A DNA stretch of 19,738 bases from Puniceicoccales bacterium (GCA_031289285.1 JAITPT010000213.1:1-19738), one strand, 5' to 3'. Shown: positions 1 to 8,049, counted from the stretch's first letter. A program made the numbers and translations. The notes: a model not told the origin generated them from the sequence alone.

Positions 1-1
1 T

Positions 2-24
2 CCCCTTCCCCTTCCCTTCCCCCC
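2..24 (-). other. Candidate G-quadruplex tract after the oleB-like gene
   Basis: On the minus strand this reads G6-AA-G3-AA-G4-AA-G4, four guanine runs separated by AA loops. It starts 3 nt after the stop codon of the OleB-like gene, so the G-rich strand is the mRNA strand. It fits the usual G-quadruplex pattern and the opposite strand is pure pyrimidine. It could also serve as a purine-rich leader of the next minus-strand gene, which lies off the window. The pattern is seen directly; folding is inferred. Confidence 0.5.
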
Positions 25-27
25 TCT

Positions 28-906
28 TCACAACTTCCTTGTCAAAAAGTCTCGTATCTCTGGAACGGCTTCCTCGCCTGCGTCCTCCAAAACATAATGT
101 CCGGCGCGGCAATAATAGCGCACGGTCGCTGCGGGGAAACGGTTGCGCCACCCCGCTAAAAACGAGTCGTCGAAGCAAAAATCGCGTCCGCCCCAAACCA
201 ACAGCATTGGCTTGTCGCGCAGTTTTTCCAACCCTGCCTCGACCTCGCTGAGGGTGGCGTAGCTTGGGTCTGCTGGTTCCAGCGGGATGTCTTGCACAAA
301 ATGTGCGAGGGCGGCGCGCGACTCGTAGGTGTCGTAGGGCGCGAGAAAACCGGAGCGCACGGTGCGGCTCAGCCGACGTCGCGCCGCCATGTAGGTCGCA
401 GGCCACGCGAAAAGATTTAGCCCCTGAACGAGAATGCGTCCGGCGAGCGGGTGTCGGCAAATCGCGATGCTCCGTGGGATGCGTTCGGAGTGAAACGCTG
501 CCGAGTTCGTAACGATAATCTTCCCGATGCGCTCCGGCATCCTACCCGCGACGCCCATCCCGATTGCCCCGCCCCAATCATGCACGCCGAGGTGAAACCG
601 CGTCAGCCGGAGATGCGACACCAGTGCCTCGACCTCGCGTATCCTATCGGCGAGACGGAAAAACACCCCGGGCTTTTCGGAAAGCCCCATGCCCAGATAG
701 TCGGGCATGACGCAACGAAAACCCTGAATCGAAAGAAGCCGTGCGAGGTCGCGCCAGAGAAACGACCAGGTCGGATTGCCGTGCAGCAGCAAGAGCGTCT
801 CGCCGTCGCCGCCGGTGTCCACGTAGTGCATACGTCCGGCGGGCAGCTCGAGCCAACGCGGAGCAAACGGATAACAAGTCGTCAAATGGGCGGGCAGCTC
901 GGTCAT
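28..906 (-). CDS. oleB: OleB-like alpha/beta hydrolase (haloalkane dehalogenase superfamily; putative beta-lactone decarboxylase)
   Basis: A 292-residue alpha/beta-hydrolase with an aspartate nucleophile, as in haloalkane dehalogenases. It has LLLHGNPTWSFLW around residues 39-51, VHDWGGAIGMG at 108-118 with nucleophile D110, acid D242 in WGGRD, and H270 in AGHYVLED. The middle part (LVQGLNLFAWPA, GFLAPYDTYESR, FVQDIPLEPADPSY) resembles OleB, the beta-lactone decarboxylase that makes the alkene in long-chain olefin synthesis. The ATG at 906 is chosen because the in-frame sequence upstream is low complexity and the conserved fold begins just after it. No Shine-Dalgarno sequence precedes it; the leader is pyrimidine rich. 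It is the last gene of the left minus-strand run, and any oleC or oleD partners would be off the left edge. A haloalkane dehalogenase of another subfamily remains possible. Confidence 0.8.
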   Translation of the reverse strand: MTELPAHLTTCYPFAPRWLELPAGRMHYVDTGGDGETLLLLHGNPTWSFLWRDLARLLSIQGFRCVMPDYLGMGLSEKPGVFFRLADRIREVEALVSHLRLTRFHLGVHDWGGAIGMGVAGRMPERIGKIIVTNSAAFHSERIPRSIAICRHPLAGRILVQGLNLFAWPATYMAARRRLSRTVRSGFLAPYDTYESRAALAHFVQDIPLEPADPSYATLSEVEAGLEKLRDKPMLLVWGGRDFCFDDSFLAGWRNRFPAATVRYYCRAGHYVLEDAGEEAVPEIRDFLTRKL

Positions 907-991
907 GCGGCGAAAGCGGAAAGAGGAAAAAAGGAAAGCGGAAAACGGGAAAAAAATGTGTGTCGTTCGGTCGGCGGCGCGGGCGTTTTTT
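907..991 (-). other. Pyrimidine-rich leader between the HAD gene and oleB
   Basis: An 85-bp gap. On the coding (minus) strand, positions 956-907 are nearly all T and C with repeated TTTCCGC units and lead directly into the oleB-like ATG. There is no AGGAGG-like site. No promoter hexamers were recognised. Confidence 0.35.
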
Positions 992-2029
992 TCAAATGGG
1001 AAACGTGCCTTGGACGGGACCGGCGGGCGGCATATTGCGGCGGGCGGCAAGCTCGTCGCCGCTGTGCAGGTGGCGTGGCGGGCGGGCGACGCGCGAGTCA
1101 AGCACATATTCTTGTTCGCGGGCGATGCGGTCAATGCGGTCCTCCACGCGCTTGCGCAGCCAACGCGGCGTAAATGCGTTGTCGCGGTAATCGTTTGGCC
1201 CGTAGCCGTCCACGCGTCCGGTCTGTTGCAGCTGGTCGTTCTGTCGAAACTCGGACTCCTTTTCCTCGTTATAGACGGCGTAGGCGAGGCCGCCGTTTTT
1301 GCGCACCAGCGAAAACACCGGCACGTCGCTGGGGCCGTCGGCGATGTAAATCATGTTCTCAAACGGCACGCGCCTATCGCTGGCGGCGACGACGGCGTTG
1401 ACGTCTATGGCGGCGTTTTTGTTTGTCCCCTTGTTAATCTCAAAAATGAAACGTGTCTTGATTGTGTTGTCCACCATGACCCCGATTTGGCTAATTTCGC
1501 CGGAGTCTGCCAGCGGCATTTCGTCCTGCAACGCGAACCCGGGCGGGAGCGGTTGCTCGATAAATTCGCAGCCAAACACGCCGTCCACGCTGCCTGCGAT
1601 TTTGCTGCCGCGAATCATCTCCGCGATGCCGGTGCTGATGATGTAGTGCTCGAGCGAGATTTCGAGATTGAGCCGCGCCCCTGCCTCGCGGGCGAAGCTG
1701 CGCACGGCGTCGAGGAAATCCGGCAGCCCCGGGCAAAAACAAATCTCGCTACCAAGCTCGCGGAGGCGGCGGTTGGAAAGCCCCTTCAGCGGACCGTTTT
1801 TCACGTAGCTGAGCAGATGGTTGAGATAGACGGTGTCCTTGGAAACGTGGATGCCCTTTTTCGCGTAGTATCCGGGAAGCTGGTTGACCTCCGTCCAAAA
1901 CGCACCCTCGTCAATTCCGTAAGCCTTAAAAAGCGGCTCCTGCATGTAGCCCGGAACGAGGGTTTTGTCGAAATCCCAAACGAGGGCGAGGATGTGGCGG
2001 GAACGGAGCTGGGTGTCTTGTGCGCGCAT
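992..2029 (-). CDS. HAD-superfamily phosphatase/hydrolase
   Basis: A 345-residue haloacid-dehalogenase-superfamily protein. Motif I is WDFDKTLV (D19 and D21), motif II is the IIST stretch near residue 132, lysines near 200-204 may supply motif III, and motif IV is IADGPSDVPVF (acidic D231 and D235). These residues support an Mg-dependent phosphotransferase with an aspartyl-phosphate intermediate. The large segment between motifs I and II could be a cap domain and fix substrate choice, which cannot be read from sequence. The start is uncertain: an in-frame TTG at 2080 would add 17 residues that look non-conserved and leave 12 nt to the glnD stop, so the ATG at 2029 is preferred. It lies directly downstream of glnD on the same strand and may be co-transcribed. 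The C-terminal ~60 residues are basic and variable. Confidence 0.85.
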   Translation of the reverse strand: MRAQDTQLRSRHILALVWDFDKTLVPGYMQEPLFKAYGIDEGAFWTEVNQLPGYYAKKGIHVSKDTVYLNHLLSYVKNGPLKGLSNRRLRELGSEICFCPGLPDFLDAVRSFAREAGARLNLEISLEHYIISTGIAEMIRGSKIAGSVDGVFGCEFIEQPLPPGFALQDEMPLADSGEISQIGVMVDNTIKTRFIFEINKGTNKNAAIDVNAVVAASDRRVPFENMIYIADGPSDVPVFSLVRKNGGLAYAVYNEEKESEFRQNDQLQQTGRVDGYGPNDYRDNAFTPRWLRKRVEDRIDRIAREQEYVLDSRVARPPRHLHSGDELAARRNMPPAGPVQGTFPI

Positions 2030-2092
2030 AAATTGTCGGTTGCAGGCGCGGAAGGTGGGCGCGGGCAGCGCGAAGGGCAAGCGGGAAAAGGC

Positions 2093-5023
2093 TCACGCCA
2101 ATGCGCCCACAAGCTCGTCTTGCAACGCGAGCAGACCCGCAGGCGATTTGTCCGCCTCGCCTGTGAACGACTCCAAATAAAACGTGTCGCGGGCGACGCC
2201 GTGCTCCGTGGCGATGCGGGCAAAAGTGATGCCGAGGCGGTGACGCCAAAAAACACGCGCCAAAAAAAACAGCAGCCCGAGGCGGTCGGCGGCTTTGATT
2301 TCCACCTCGACGCGGTGGCGCTCTGGGCGCGGCGTCACCTTCGCAAGCGGCGGCACAAACGCACGCAGACGCCGCTCGTGGGGCTTGAGCGCGTCGGCCT
2401 CCGCCCGCGCGAGACGGCGTATCTCTGGCTCGTGGTCGCATTGGCCGACAAGTGCCTCCTCGACGGCGGCGGCAAACTTCGCGGCAGGCGTGGCAGCGCC
2501 GCCTCTCGCGGCAGACGCGTTGCGCGACGGGGCGACCGAAAAAGTGTCGAGCACGATGTGGTCGGCGTGCCCGATGCCGCGTGCGTCGAGGATGTCGAGA
2601 CCCGCGACTGCGAAGGCACCGGCGAGTTTGCTGAACAGCCCTTCCCTGTCCCAAGTGGCGACGGTGACGACGCAAATGCCGCCCGCCTTTTCCCGCCAAT
2701 GAATGACGGGGGTGAGGCCGCCGCTCCTCGGCGAGTTCACAATCGAGAAACAAAGTTTGAAGACCATCCGCCAATGGAGCGCGACATCGGCGGCACTGTA
2801 ATGGCTGGCGTAGCGGAGCGGGAACTTGGCGAAGTGCTCGGCAAACTCCTCGTCGGTGATTTCGTCGGCGAGATGCTGTGCGCGGATTTCGCGCAGCAAG
2901 GCAGCGCAGTCGCCACCAGCGACGTCGGCTACGTCGGCGGCGGCAACGTCGGCGTCAACGTCGGCGTCGGCGTCGGCGCGGGCGGCGCGGGTGTCTTCGA
3001 GGATGGCAAGCGCGGCGCGAAAAAGCCGCGTGTGGAGCGAGTGTTTGTAATCGTTCCAAAGCTCGGCGGCGGTGGCGCGGGAGTCGCAATAGGTGAGCAC
3101 ATAGAGGTAGCGCAGACGTTGAGCAGAGCCGACCTTGGCTGCGAAGGCGGCGATGTTCTCCGGGTCGTCGAGGTCGTGCGCCCGCCAAAACGCTGCCATG
3201 TCAAGATGCCCGCGCACGAGAGCGACAACCTCGCGGCGCGACTCTTTGCGGATTTTGAAACGGCGCAAAACGCGCTCCGCAATCTCCGCGCCAGCTGCGG
3301 CGTGGTTGGCGACGCCGTGCTGCTTACCGATGTCGTGCAGGAGAAGCGCGAGGTAGAGAAGTGCCGGCTCGTCGGTGTCGAGCAGTGCGTCGCGGTAACG
3401 CGAGGCAGGTGGCGTCTTGGCGGCGAACACGGCGTCCAGCTCCCGCAGGCAAAGGAGGGTGTGCGCGTCCACGGTGTAGCGGTGAAAAATCTCCCGCTGG
3501 ACGAGGCAACGGATGCCCGCAAACTCCGGCAAGAAACGGCAAAGAACGCCCGACTCGTGCATCTGGGCAAGCGTCTCGCCGACACCGCCAGCGTCGGCGA
3601 GTATGGCGAGGAAACAGTCAACAGACTTCGGCGAGGCAGCGATCTTCGGCGTGAGCAACGCGATGTTCTCGCTGACAAGGCGCAGGAGCGGGAAGTCGGG
3701 GCGAGCGCGGTATTGGCGAGCGTGGCGGAAAACGCGCAGCAGGCGCGAAGGGTCTTCGCGGAAGACGTCGCTGTGCGCAGCAGAGAGCGTGTGGCCAGCG
3801 TGGAGCACGAAGCCGTCGAAGCACGTGGCCTCGGCAAGCGGCGGCGTGGCTGCGGCGGCAACGGTGACGGCTGTGGCGGCAGTCTTTTGCGCGAAACGCC
3901 ATTCGACACCGCGAACGGTTTGCAGAATTGTCTCCGCGAGGCGGTAGTGGTGGCGCATGAGGTCTTCGATTTGGCGCATCCAGTTCTCGCCAGCACAGCC
4001 GAGAGCAGCGGCGACGGCAGGTTGTTTCTCAAGGCTGAGCACCTCTTCAGGACGCCCGCTCTGGAAGTGTAATTCGTGGCGAATGCGCAGCTGTCCAGAA
4101 TACGCCTCCGAGGCAGCACGCGCCTCCGCCTCCGTGAGAAACCCAAGACGCGCAAGGCCGCCAAGCCCGTCGCGCGCACCGTGGAGACGCGCCAGCCACG
4201 CGAGCATGTGGAAATCGCGCAACCCGCCCACGCCCTCTTTGAGGTTCGGCTCTTGCACAAACACGCTGCCGCCAGAACGGGCGTGGCGCCGCGCCTTCGC
4301 GTCGAGAAGGTAGCGCACTTGGCCCTCCGCGCCGTCGGCGAGGATGGCCTCGTCGGTGGCACGCATGAGTGCCTCGGAGAGCGCCGCCGAGCCAGCGATG
4401 TGCCGCGCATCAAGCAGCGTGTTGCGCGTCACGGGGTCGGCGCGAGTCTGAGCAACCGTCTCGGCGATGGTGCGCGAGGCGTGCCCGGGTTTGAGGCGGA
4501 GATCCCAGAGCGGGTAGAGAACGGCCTCGGTGACACGCTTGCGAAAAGTTTCCAAAGACGGCGCAGCATCGTCGTAGATGAGCATGAGATCTATGTCGCT
4601 GAACGGGCAAAGTTCGCCGCGCCCGTAGCCACCGTGTGCCATGAGCGCAACAGCGTTTTGCCCCGCACCGCCCGCACCGTGGAGCGCACGTTCGAGGAGA
4701 AAACCGAGAAAGACATCGAGCACCGCAGAACGCCAACGAGCAAGCTCCACGCCAGACATCCCGTGGCGGTGGTTGCGCAGGAGAAGCTGGCGTTCGAGGC
4801 GAAGAAATTTGCGGGCACGAGAAAGCCACTCGACATCGGGCAGGGCAGCATCGGCAACGCCACGCGCCAATGCGTGCTGACGGATGCGGTTGAGCTGCGG
4901 GTGCTCCGGCGCGACGGCGACGGCGACGGTGCTGGGCGGGGCGGCGGAGAGGTTGGTGGCGGACGGGTTGGCGGACGGCGCGGAGGCAGGTGTGGCAGCA
5001 GACGGCGTGTTTTTTCGGGACAT
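2093..5023 (-). CDS. glnD: [Protein-PII] uridylyltransferase / uridylyl-removing enzyme GlnD
   Basis: A 976-residue bifunctional nitrogen sensor that uridylylates and de-uridylylates PII proteins according to glutamine. Domains in order are an Ala/Ser/Pro-rich tail (1-40), a nucleotidyltransferase with GGYGRGEL..SDIDLM (131-147, metal aspartates D143 and D145), the conserved PNLKEGVGGLRD region (259-270), an HD hydrolase with HRYTVDAHT (514-522) and LLHDIGKQHG (H563, D564), and two C-terminal ACT domains (about 783-860 and 904-975). It is somewhat longer than typical GlnD (about 850-930) because of the N-terminal tail and an Asp/Ala/Val low-complexity stretch at about 681-704, between the HD and ACT regions. 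The ATG at 5023 has no Shine-Dalgarno sequence. No glnB, glnK or amtB is in the window. It is transcribed divergently from rfbF. Confidence 0.96.
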   Translation of the reverse strand: MSRKNTPSAATPASAPSANPSATNLSAAPPSTVAVAVAPEHPQLNRIRQHALARGVADAALPDVEWLSRARKFLRLERQLLLRNHRHGMSGVELARWRSAVLDVFLGFLLERALHGAGGAGQNAVALMAHGGYGRGELCPFSDIDLMLIYDDAAPSLETFRKRVTEAVLYPLWDLRLKPGHASRTIAETVAQTRADPVTRNTLLDARHIAGSAALSEALMRATDEAILADGAEGQVRYLLDAKARRHARSGGSVFVQEPNLKEGVGGLRDFHMLAWLARLHGARDGLGGLARLGFLTEAEARAASEAYSGQLRIRHELHFQSGRPEEVLSLEKQPAVAAALGCAGENWMRQIEDLMRHHYRLAETILQTVRGVEWRFAQKTAATAVTVAAAATPPLAEATCFDGFVLHAGHTLSAAHSDVFREDPSRLLRVFRHARQYRARPDFPLLRLVSENIALLTPKIAASPKSVDCFLAILADAGGVGETLAQMHESGVLCRFLPEFAGIRCLVQREIFHRYTVDAHTLLCLRELDAVFAAKTPPASRYRDALLDTDEPALLYLALLLHDIGKQHGVANHAAAGAEIAERVLRRFKIRKESRREVVALVRGHLDMAAFWRAHDLDDPENIAAFAAKVGSAQRLRYLYVLTYCDSRATAAELWNDYKHSLHTRLFRAALAILEDTRAARADADADVDADVAAADVADVAGGDCAALLREIRAQHLADEITDEEFAEHFAKFPLRYASHYSAADVALHWRMVFKLCFSIVNSPRSGGLTPVIHWREKAGGICVVTVATWDREGLFSKLAGAFAVAGLDILDARGIGHADHIVLDTFSVAPSRNASAARGGAATPAAKFAAAVEEALVGQCDHEPEIRRLARAEADALKPHERRLRAFVPPLAKVTPRPERHRVEVEIKAADRLGLLFFLARVFWRHRLGITFARIATEHGVARDTFYLESFTGEADKSPAGLLALQDELVGALA
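2912..2983 (-). repeat. Hexanucleotide-type expansion inside glnD
   Basis: Imperfect repeats of GTCGGC/AACGTC on the plus strand, encoding an alternating Asp-Ala/Val stretch (about residues 681-704 of GlnD). The reading frame is kept. It sits in a linker between the HD and first ACT domain, where length variation should be tolerated. Confidence 0.6.
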
Positions 5024-5171
5024 AGCGGGAAACGGTGTTTAGCGGAGTGCGTAGCAGGAAACGCGCCTGAAGCCGCACGGCAAGCCCCGCCACCACCCGC
5101 TCGCTTGACAATCCGAACACGCTGCCCAACCTCACGACGTTTTCACTCCCAACACCAAAACACCCGCAAAC

Positions 5172-5948
5172 ATGAAAGCTGTGATACTCGCCGGCGGCCT
5201 CGGCACACGACTCAGCGAAGAGACAGTCCTTCGCCCCAAACCCATGCTCGAAATCGGCGGAAAACCGATTCTCTGGCACATCATGAAAATCTACTCCGCC
5301 CACGGGATAAATGACTTCGTCGTTTGCGCCGGTTACAAGGGCTACCTCATCAAAGAGTATTTCGCCAACTACTTCCTGCACATGTCCGACATCACCTTCG
5401 ACATGGCGGGAAACACCACAGAAATCCACGCGCAACACGCCGAACCGTGGCGCGTCACCGTCGTGGACACCGGCGAAAACACCATGACCGGCGGACGCCT
5501 CCGCCGCGTCAAAGATTACACGGGTGACGAGACGTTTTGCTTCACTTACGGCGACGGTGTCGCCGACGTGGACATCGGCGAAACGGTGCGTTTCCACAAA
5601 GCCCACAAACACCTCGCCACGCTAACGGCGGTGCAGCCGCCTGCGCGTTTTGGGGTGCTCGACTTCGACGCCGCCGACCCAACAAGCATCCTGCGTTTTC
5701 ACGAAAAACCTGACAGTGAGGGGTCGTGGATAAATGGCGGATTTTTCGTTTTGGAGCCGGGCGTTTTTGACCTGATTGATGGCGACGACACCACTTGGGA
5801 GCGCAAGCCTTTGGAGATTTTGGCGCGAACTGGCCAGCTTCACGCTTTCCGTCACCGTGGTTTTTGGCAACCCATGGACACCCTCCGTGAAAAAAATCGT
5901 CTCGAAGAACTCTGGAACTCCGGCTCCCCTCCTTGGAAAAAATGGTAA
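5172..5948 (+). CDS. rfbF: Glucose-1-phosphate cytidylyltransferase
   Basis: A 258-residue sugar nucleotidyltransferase, full length for RfbF/DdhA. It joins CTP and alpha-D-glucose-1-phosphate to give CDP-glucose, the precursor of CDP-linked 3,6-dideoxyhexoses and other deoxysugars of surface polysaccharides. Visible motifs are the N-terminal nucleotide-binding LAGGLGTRLSEET (6-18), RPKPM (21-25, K23), YGDGVADVD (126-134, metal-binding aspartates) and WINGGFFV (186-193). The ATG at 5172 gives the canonical MKAVILAGG start and has no Shine-Dalgarno sequence. A TTGACA at 5105-5110 in the 148-bp divergent gap could be a -35 box, but no matching -10 is seen. The usual partner rfbG (CDP-glucose 4,6-dehydratase) is not adjacent; a repeat-rich region follows. 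Confidence 0.96.
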   Translation: MKAVILAGGLGTRLSEETVLRPKPMLEIGGKPILWHIMKIYSAHGINDFVVCAGYKGYLIKEYFANYFLHMSDITFDMAGNTTEIHAQHAEPWRVTVVDTGENTMTGGRLRRVKDYTGDETFCFTYGDGVADVDIGETVRFHKAHKHLATLTAVQPPARFGVLDFDAADPTSILRFHEKPDSEGSWINGGFFVLEPGVFDLIDGDDTTWERKPLEILARTGQLHAFRHRGFWQPMDTLREKNRLEELWNSGSPPWKKW

Positions 5949-6060
5949 GCCCCGCGCCGTGCCACATCCCGCGTCCCGTCCCGCCACGCTCCTGCCCTAT
6001 CCGCCCGCCAGCCGACTCCGCCCAAATGAAAAAGAAATGAAAAAATAAAAAAGAAATAAG

Positions 6061-6105
6061 AAAGGGTCTGTCCCTTTTTAATGAGAAAGGGTCTGTCCCT
6101 TTTTT
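6061..6105. terminator. Tandem hairpins AAAGGG-TCTGT-CCCTTT between convergent genes
   Basis: Two copies of AAAGGGTCTGTCCCTTTTT at 6061-6079 and 6086-6105, each a 6-bp stem with a 5-nt TCTGT loop and a trailing T run. They lie between rfbF (+) and the GIDE-LemA gene (-), which are convergent, so they could end transcription in either direction. The same hairpin recurs at 6269-6287, 8636-8654 and 8782-8800, so it is also part of a repeat family. Terminator function is inferred. Confidence 0.5.
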
Positions 6106-6287
6106 GCACTTTTTTGCATTTTGCAGTGTAAAGTCCACCATGTCCACTTCGTCCACCAAGTCCACAGCGGAAGCTGCTTGTGGTATGTGTGTCGGCAGTG
6201 GTTGCTCTTCGTTGCCGATGCGGGGCGAAGTTCCGCAAACTGTCAGTAGTTCCGGCATGTCAAACAAAAAAGGGTCTGTCCCTTTTT
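6086..6287. repeat. Hairpin-bounded repeat locus (183-bp hairpin spacing)
   Basis: Hairpins at 6086-6105 and 6269-6287 are 183 bp apart. Both are followed by a similar T-rich stretch (GCACTTTTTTGCATTTTGCA and GCACATTTTTGCAAAA). The interval includes a 9-bp tandem repeat and no credible gene. The rest of the 5949-6413 gap holds an A-rich run at about 6033-6060 and no other recognisable signal. Confidence 0.6.
6133..6168. repeat. Four-copy 9-bp tandem repeat (GTCCACnnn)
   Basis: Four consecutive 9-mers: GTCCACCAT, GTCCACTTC, GTCCACCAA and GTCCACAGC. The first six bases are identical in all four and only the last three vary. It lies inside the hairpin-bounded interval between convergent genes and is not part of a supported gene. 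Confidence 0.7.
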
Positions 6288-6413
6288 GCACATTTTTGCA
6301 AAATACCAGATGTTTTTTGCATGTTTTTTACTTACTATAAGTAGCAATCACTTTACCACGAAATACTTGCATGACTACTCTGCAAGAGACACCCAAACAC
6401 ACGCCGGAGTAGC

Positions 6414-7757
6414 CTACTCAGAAAGCTGGACATCTACGGCGGCGCGTTCAAAGTGGGAGGCAGCGAGGAGAGGGTGCGGTTTCATCCCGCCAAGCGCGGC
6501 AATCCAACACTCGGGGACACACTCAAGACGGGTGGCGAAATGCGTGGCAATGTCGTTGTAATAACCGCGCGCCAAAGCCACACGTTGCTCCGTTTCGACC
6601 AATTCGCGCTGCAACCTTAAGAAACCTTCTTGCGCCACGAGTTGCGGATAATGCTCCACAAGCACCCCCAACGAAGCCGCTACGCCGGAAATACCCGCCA
6701 GCCCGCGCCCCGAAGCCACCTGTTGCGCACGCAAGGCAGCAAGCGTTTCCTGCACAACGCGCTCGTGCCCGCCCAAGGCAGCAGCCACACTCACCAGCGA
6801 CGGGATCAAGTCATGGCGCCGTTTCAATTGCACATCAATCAACGACCAAGCCTGACGCACACGATTTTGAAGCTGCGTCAAACTGTTATACACCATCCAC
6901 ATCCAGCCAATCGCCCAAAGAGCAAAATAACCGCCAATCACACAAGCCATGCCGCCATAAAGGTCAAAAAACTCAGGCGGAGATAGCCTAAAAGTCGCGA
7001 ACGGGCGGTTATGCACACAGAAAAATTGCCCCAGCCCAACCATAAAAACACCAAAAACAAACCAGCCCCACGACGCAGTCCCAAGCCGCGAAACAACTTT
7101 TTCCTCACTGTAAGCGGAAATAAGGAACTCACCGGATTTTTTTAGCCCGGCAGCAATTTCAGGCGCAACAACATCTGCTCGTTCCCGCGCTGTTCCAACA
7201 ACATAGAGCGGTGCGTGAAGTGCAATGCCCTCTTCCACAAACCGCCGTCTGTAATCGGAATCAGAAACCGCCCCAGACGGACCTTTCCCGTAGTAAATCG
7301 GGTCGGCAGGAGTCACGGATTTTCTAAAAAATATCTGCGTTTCGACGGTCGCCCCGTGCGGACGGACAAGAACCATGCCCGTATCATCGCGCAGATAAAA
7401 ATCCGGTAATTCGCCCCCACGGGCAACGGTTTTCCAACCACTCTCGTGTCGGGTGCGTGTGCGCGTATGCCCATCGGAGTCCCGATAACTTTCGGTGACA
7501 GTCCGCGACCAAGACTCCTCCACCCGCCACGCATACCGAACGCAACGCACACCCGCGAGGTAACTTACAAGCGGTTCCGCGCTTTCCGCGCTGCCTTTTA
7601 ATTCGACAAGACCGATAAAAACACCCAGCACCTTCGATGTAGGCAAATCGCGAAGCAAGCGATACCGCCGCCGTCGCCTCAAACTCATCACCAAGCACAC
7701 CACGCCAACAGTGTGCGTGATGGCGACGACGAGGAGAGAAAGTTCTGGCGAAGTCAT
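6414..7757 (-). CDS. GIDE-LemA fusion membrane protein
   Basis: A 447-residue membrane protein in two parts. An N-terminal transmembrane segment (about 6-26) is followed by a GIDE-like region (about 40-215; E3-ubiquitin-ligase GIDE family, found in bacteria without any ubiquitin system), with the GLVELKGSAESAEPL start and CVRYAWRVEESW. Two more transmembrane segments follow (about 230-247 and 268-290). The LemA domain covers about 291-445, with YNSLTQLQNRVRQAWSLIDV and LKRRHDLIPSLV. LemA proteins are membrane-anchored helical bundles of unclear function. Only the family match is supported; no reaction can be assigned. The ATG at 7757 has no Shine-Dalgarno sequence. It is transcribed in the same direction as the upstream VOC gene, with a 292-bp gap. 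In contrast to usual LemA proteins (about 190 residues), this is a large fusion. Confidence 0.82.
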   Translation of the reverse strand: MTSPELSLLVVAITHTVGVVCLVMSLRRRRRYRLLRDLPTSKVLGVFIGLVELKGSAESAEPLVSYLAGVRCVRYAWRVEESWSRTVTESYRDSDGHTRTRTRHESGWKTVARGGELPDFYLRDDTGMVLVRPHGATVETQIFFRKSVTPADPIYYGKGPSGAVSDSDYRRRFVEEGIALHAPLYVVGTARERADVVAPEIAAGLKKSGEFLISAYSEEKVVSRLGTASWGWFVFGVFMVGLGQFFCVHNRPFATFRLSPPEFFDLYGGMACVIGGYFALWAIGWMWMVYNSLTQLQNRVRQAWSLIDVQLKRRHDLIPSLVSVAAALGGHERVVQETLAALRAQQVASGRGLAGISGVAASLGVLVEHYPQLVAQEGFLRLQRELVETEQRVALARGYYNDIATHFATRLECVPECWIAALGGMKPHPLLAASHFERAAVDVQLSE

Positions 7758-8049
7758 TGCCGGTTTCGGTTAACGAACGCGAACTTGCGCTCCCCTGCCC
7801 CACTTCGCAAAACAAAAATGAGCAAAATGCGGAAAAATGCGGAAAGATACGGGAGGATGCGGAAGAAGTTCGCAAACTGAAATTATCCGAAGAACAGCAG
7901 TTCAGCGGGATGGGTTTGCGCAGGATTTTGAGACTGATGCGCTTTGCACCTTCCCGACGCGCACCTTGCGGCGCGTGGAGCGGAAAGAGCGAGCAGCAGA
8001 CGGTCAAGAAATTGCGCAAAACCGCCCGCATTAACTGCCGTTTTTAGGA
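7758..8049. other. Intergenic gap upstream of the GIDE-LemA gene
   Basis: 292 bp between two minus-strand genes. It contains a short imperfect GCGGAA-type direct repeat at about 7830-7864 and, at 8033-8048, a 16-bp sequence found again at 19274-19289. No coding sequence, RNA gene or convincing promoter was recognised; a GATAAT on the minus strand near 7878 lacks a -35 partner. Confidence 0.4.
8033..8048 (+). repeat. 16-bp dispersed repeat, copy 1 (AACTGCCGTTTTTAGG)
   Basis: Identical to 19274-19289 over 16 bp; CCCG occurs four bases upstream in both places. It lies at the 3' end of the VOC gene here and downstream of the tonB-like gene there. Confidence 0.55.

Noticed and set aside
905..4072. 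A 1055-codon open frame on the plus strand opposite glnD and the HAD gene
   Set aside because: It is antisense to two proteins with clear family motifs, its product is low complexity and Arg/Val/Gly rich, and such long shadow frames are expected in GC-rich DNA.
5105..5110. TTGACA as a -35 box for rfbF
   Set aside because: No -10-like hexamer lies at 16-18 bp spacing, so it is not listed as a promoter.
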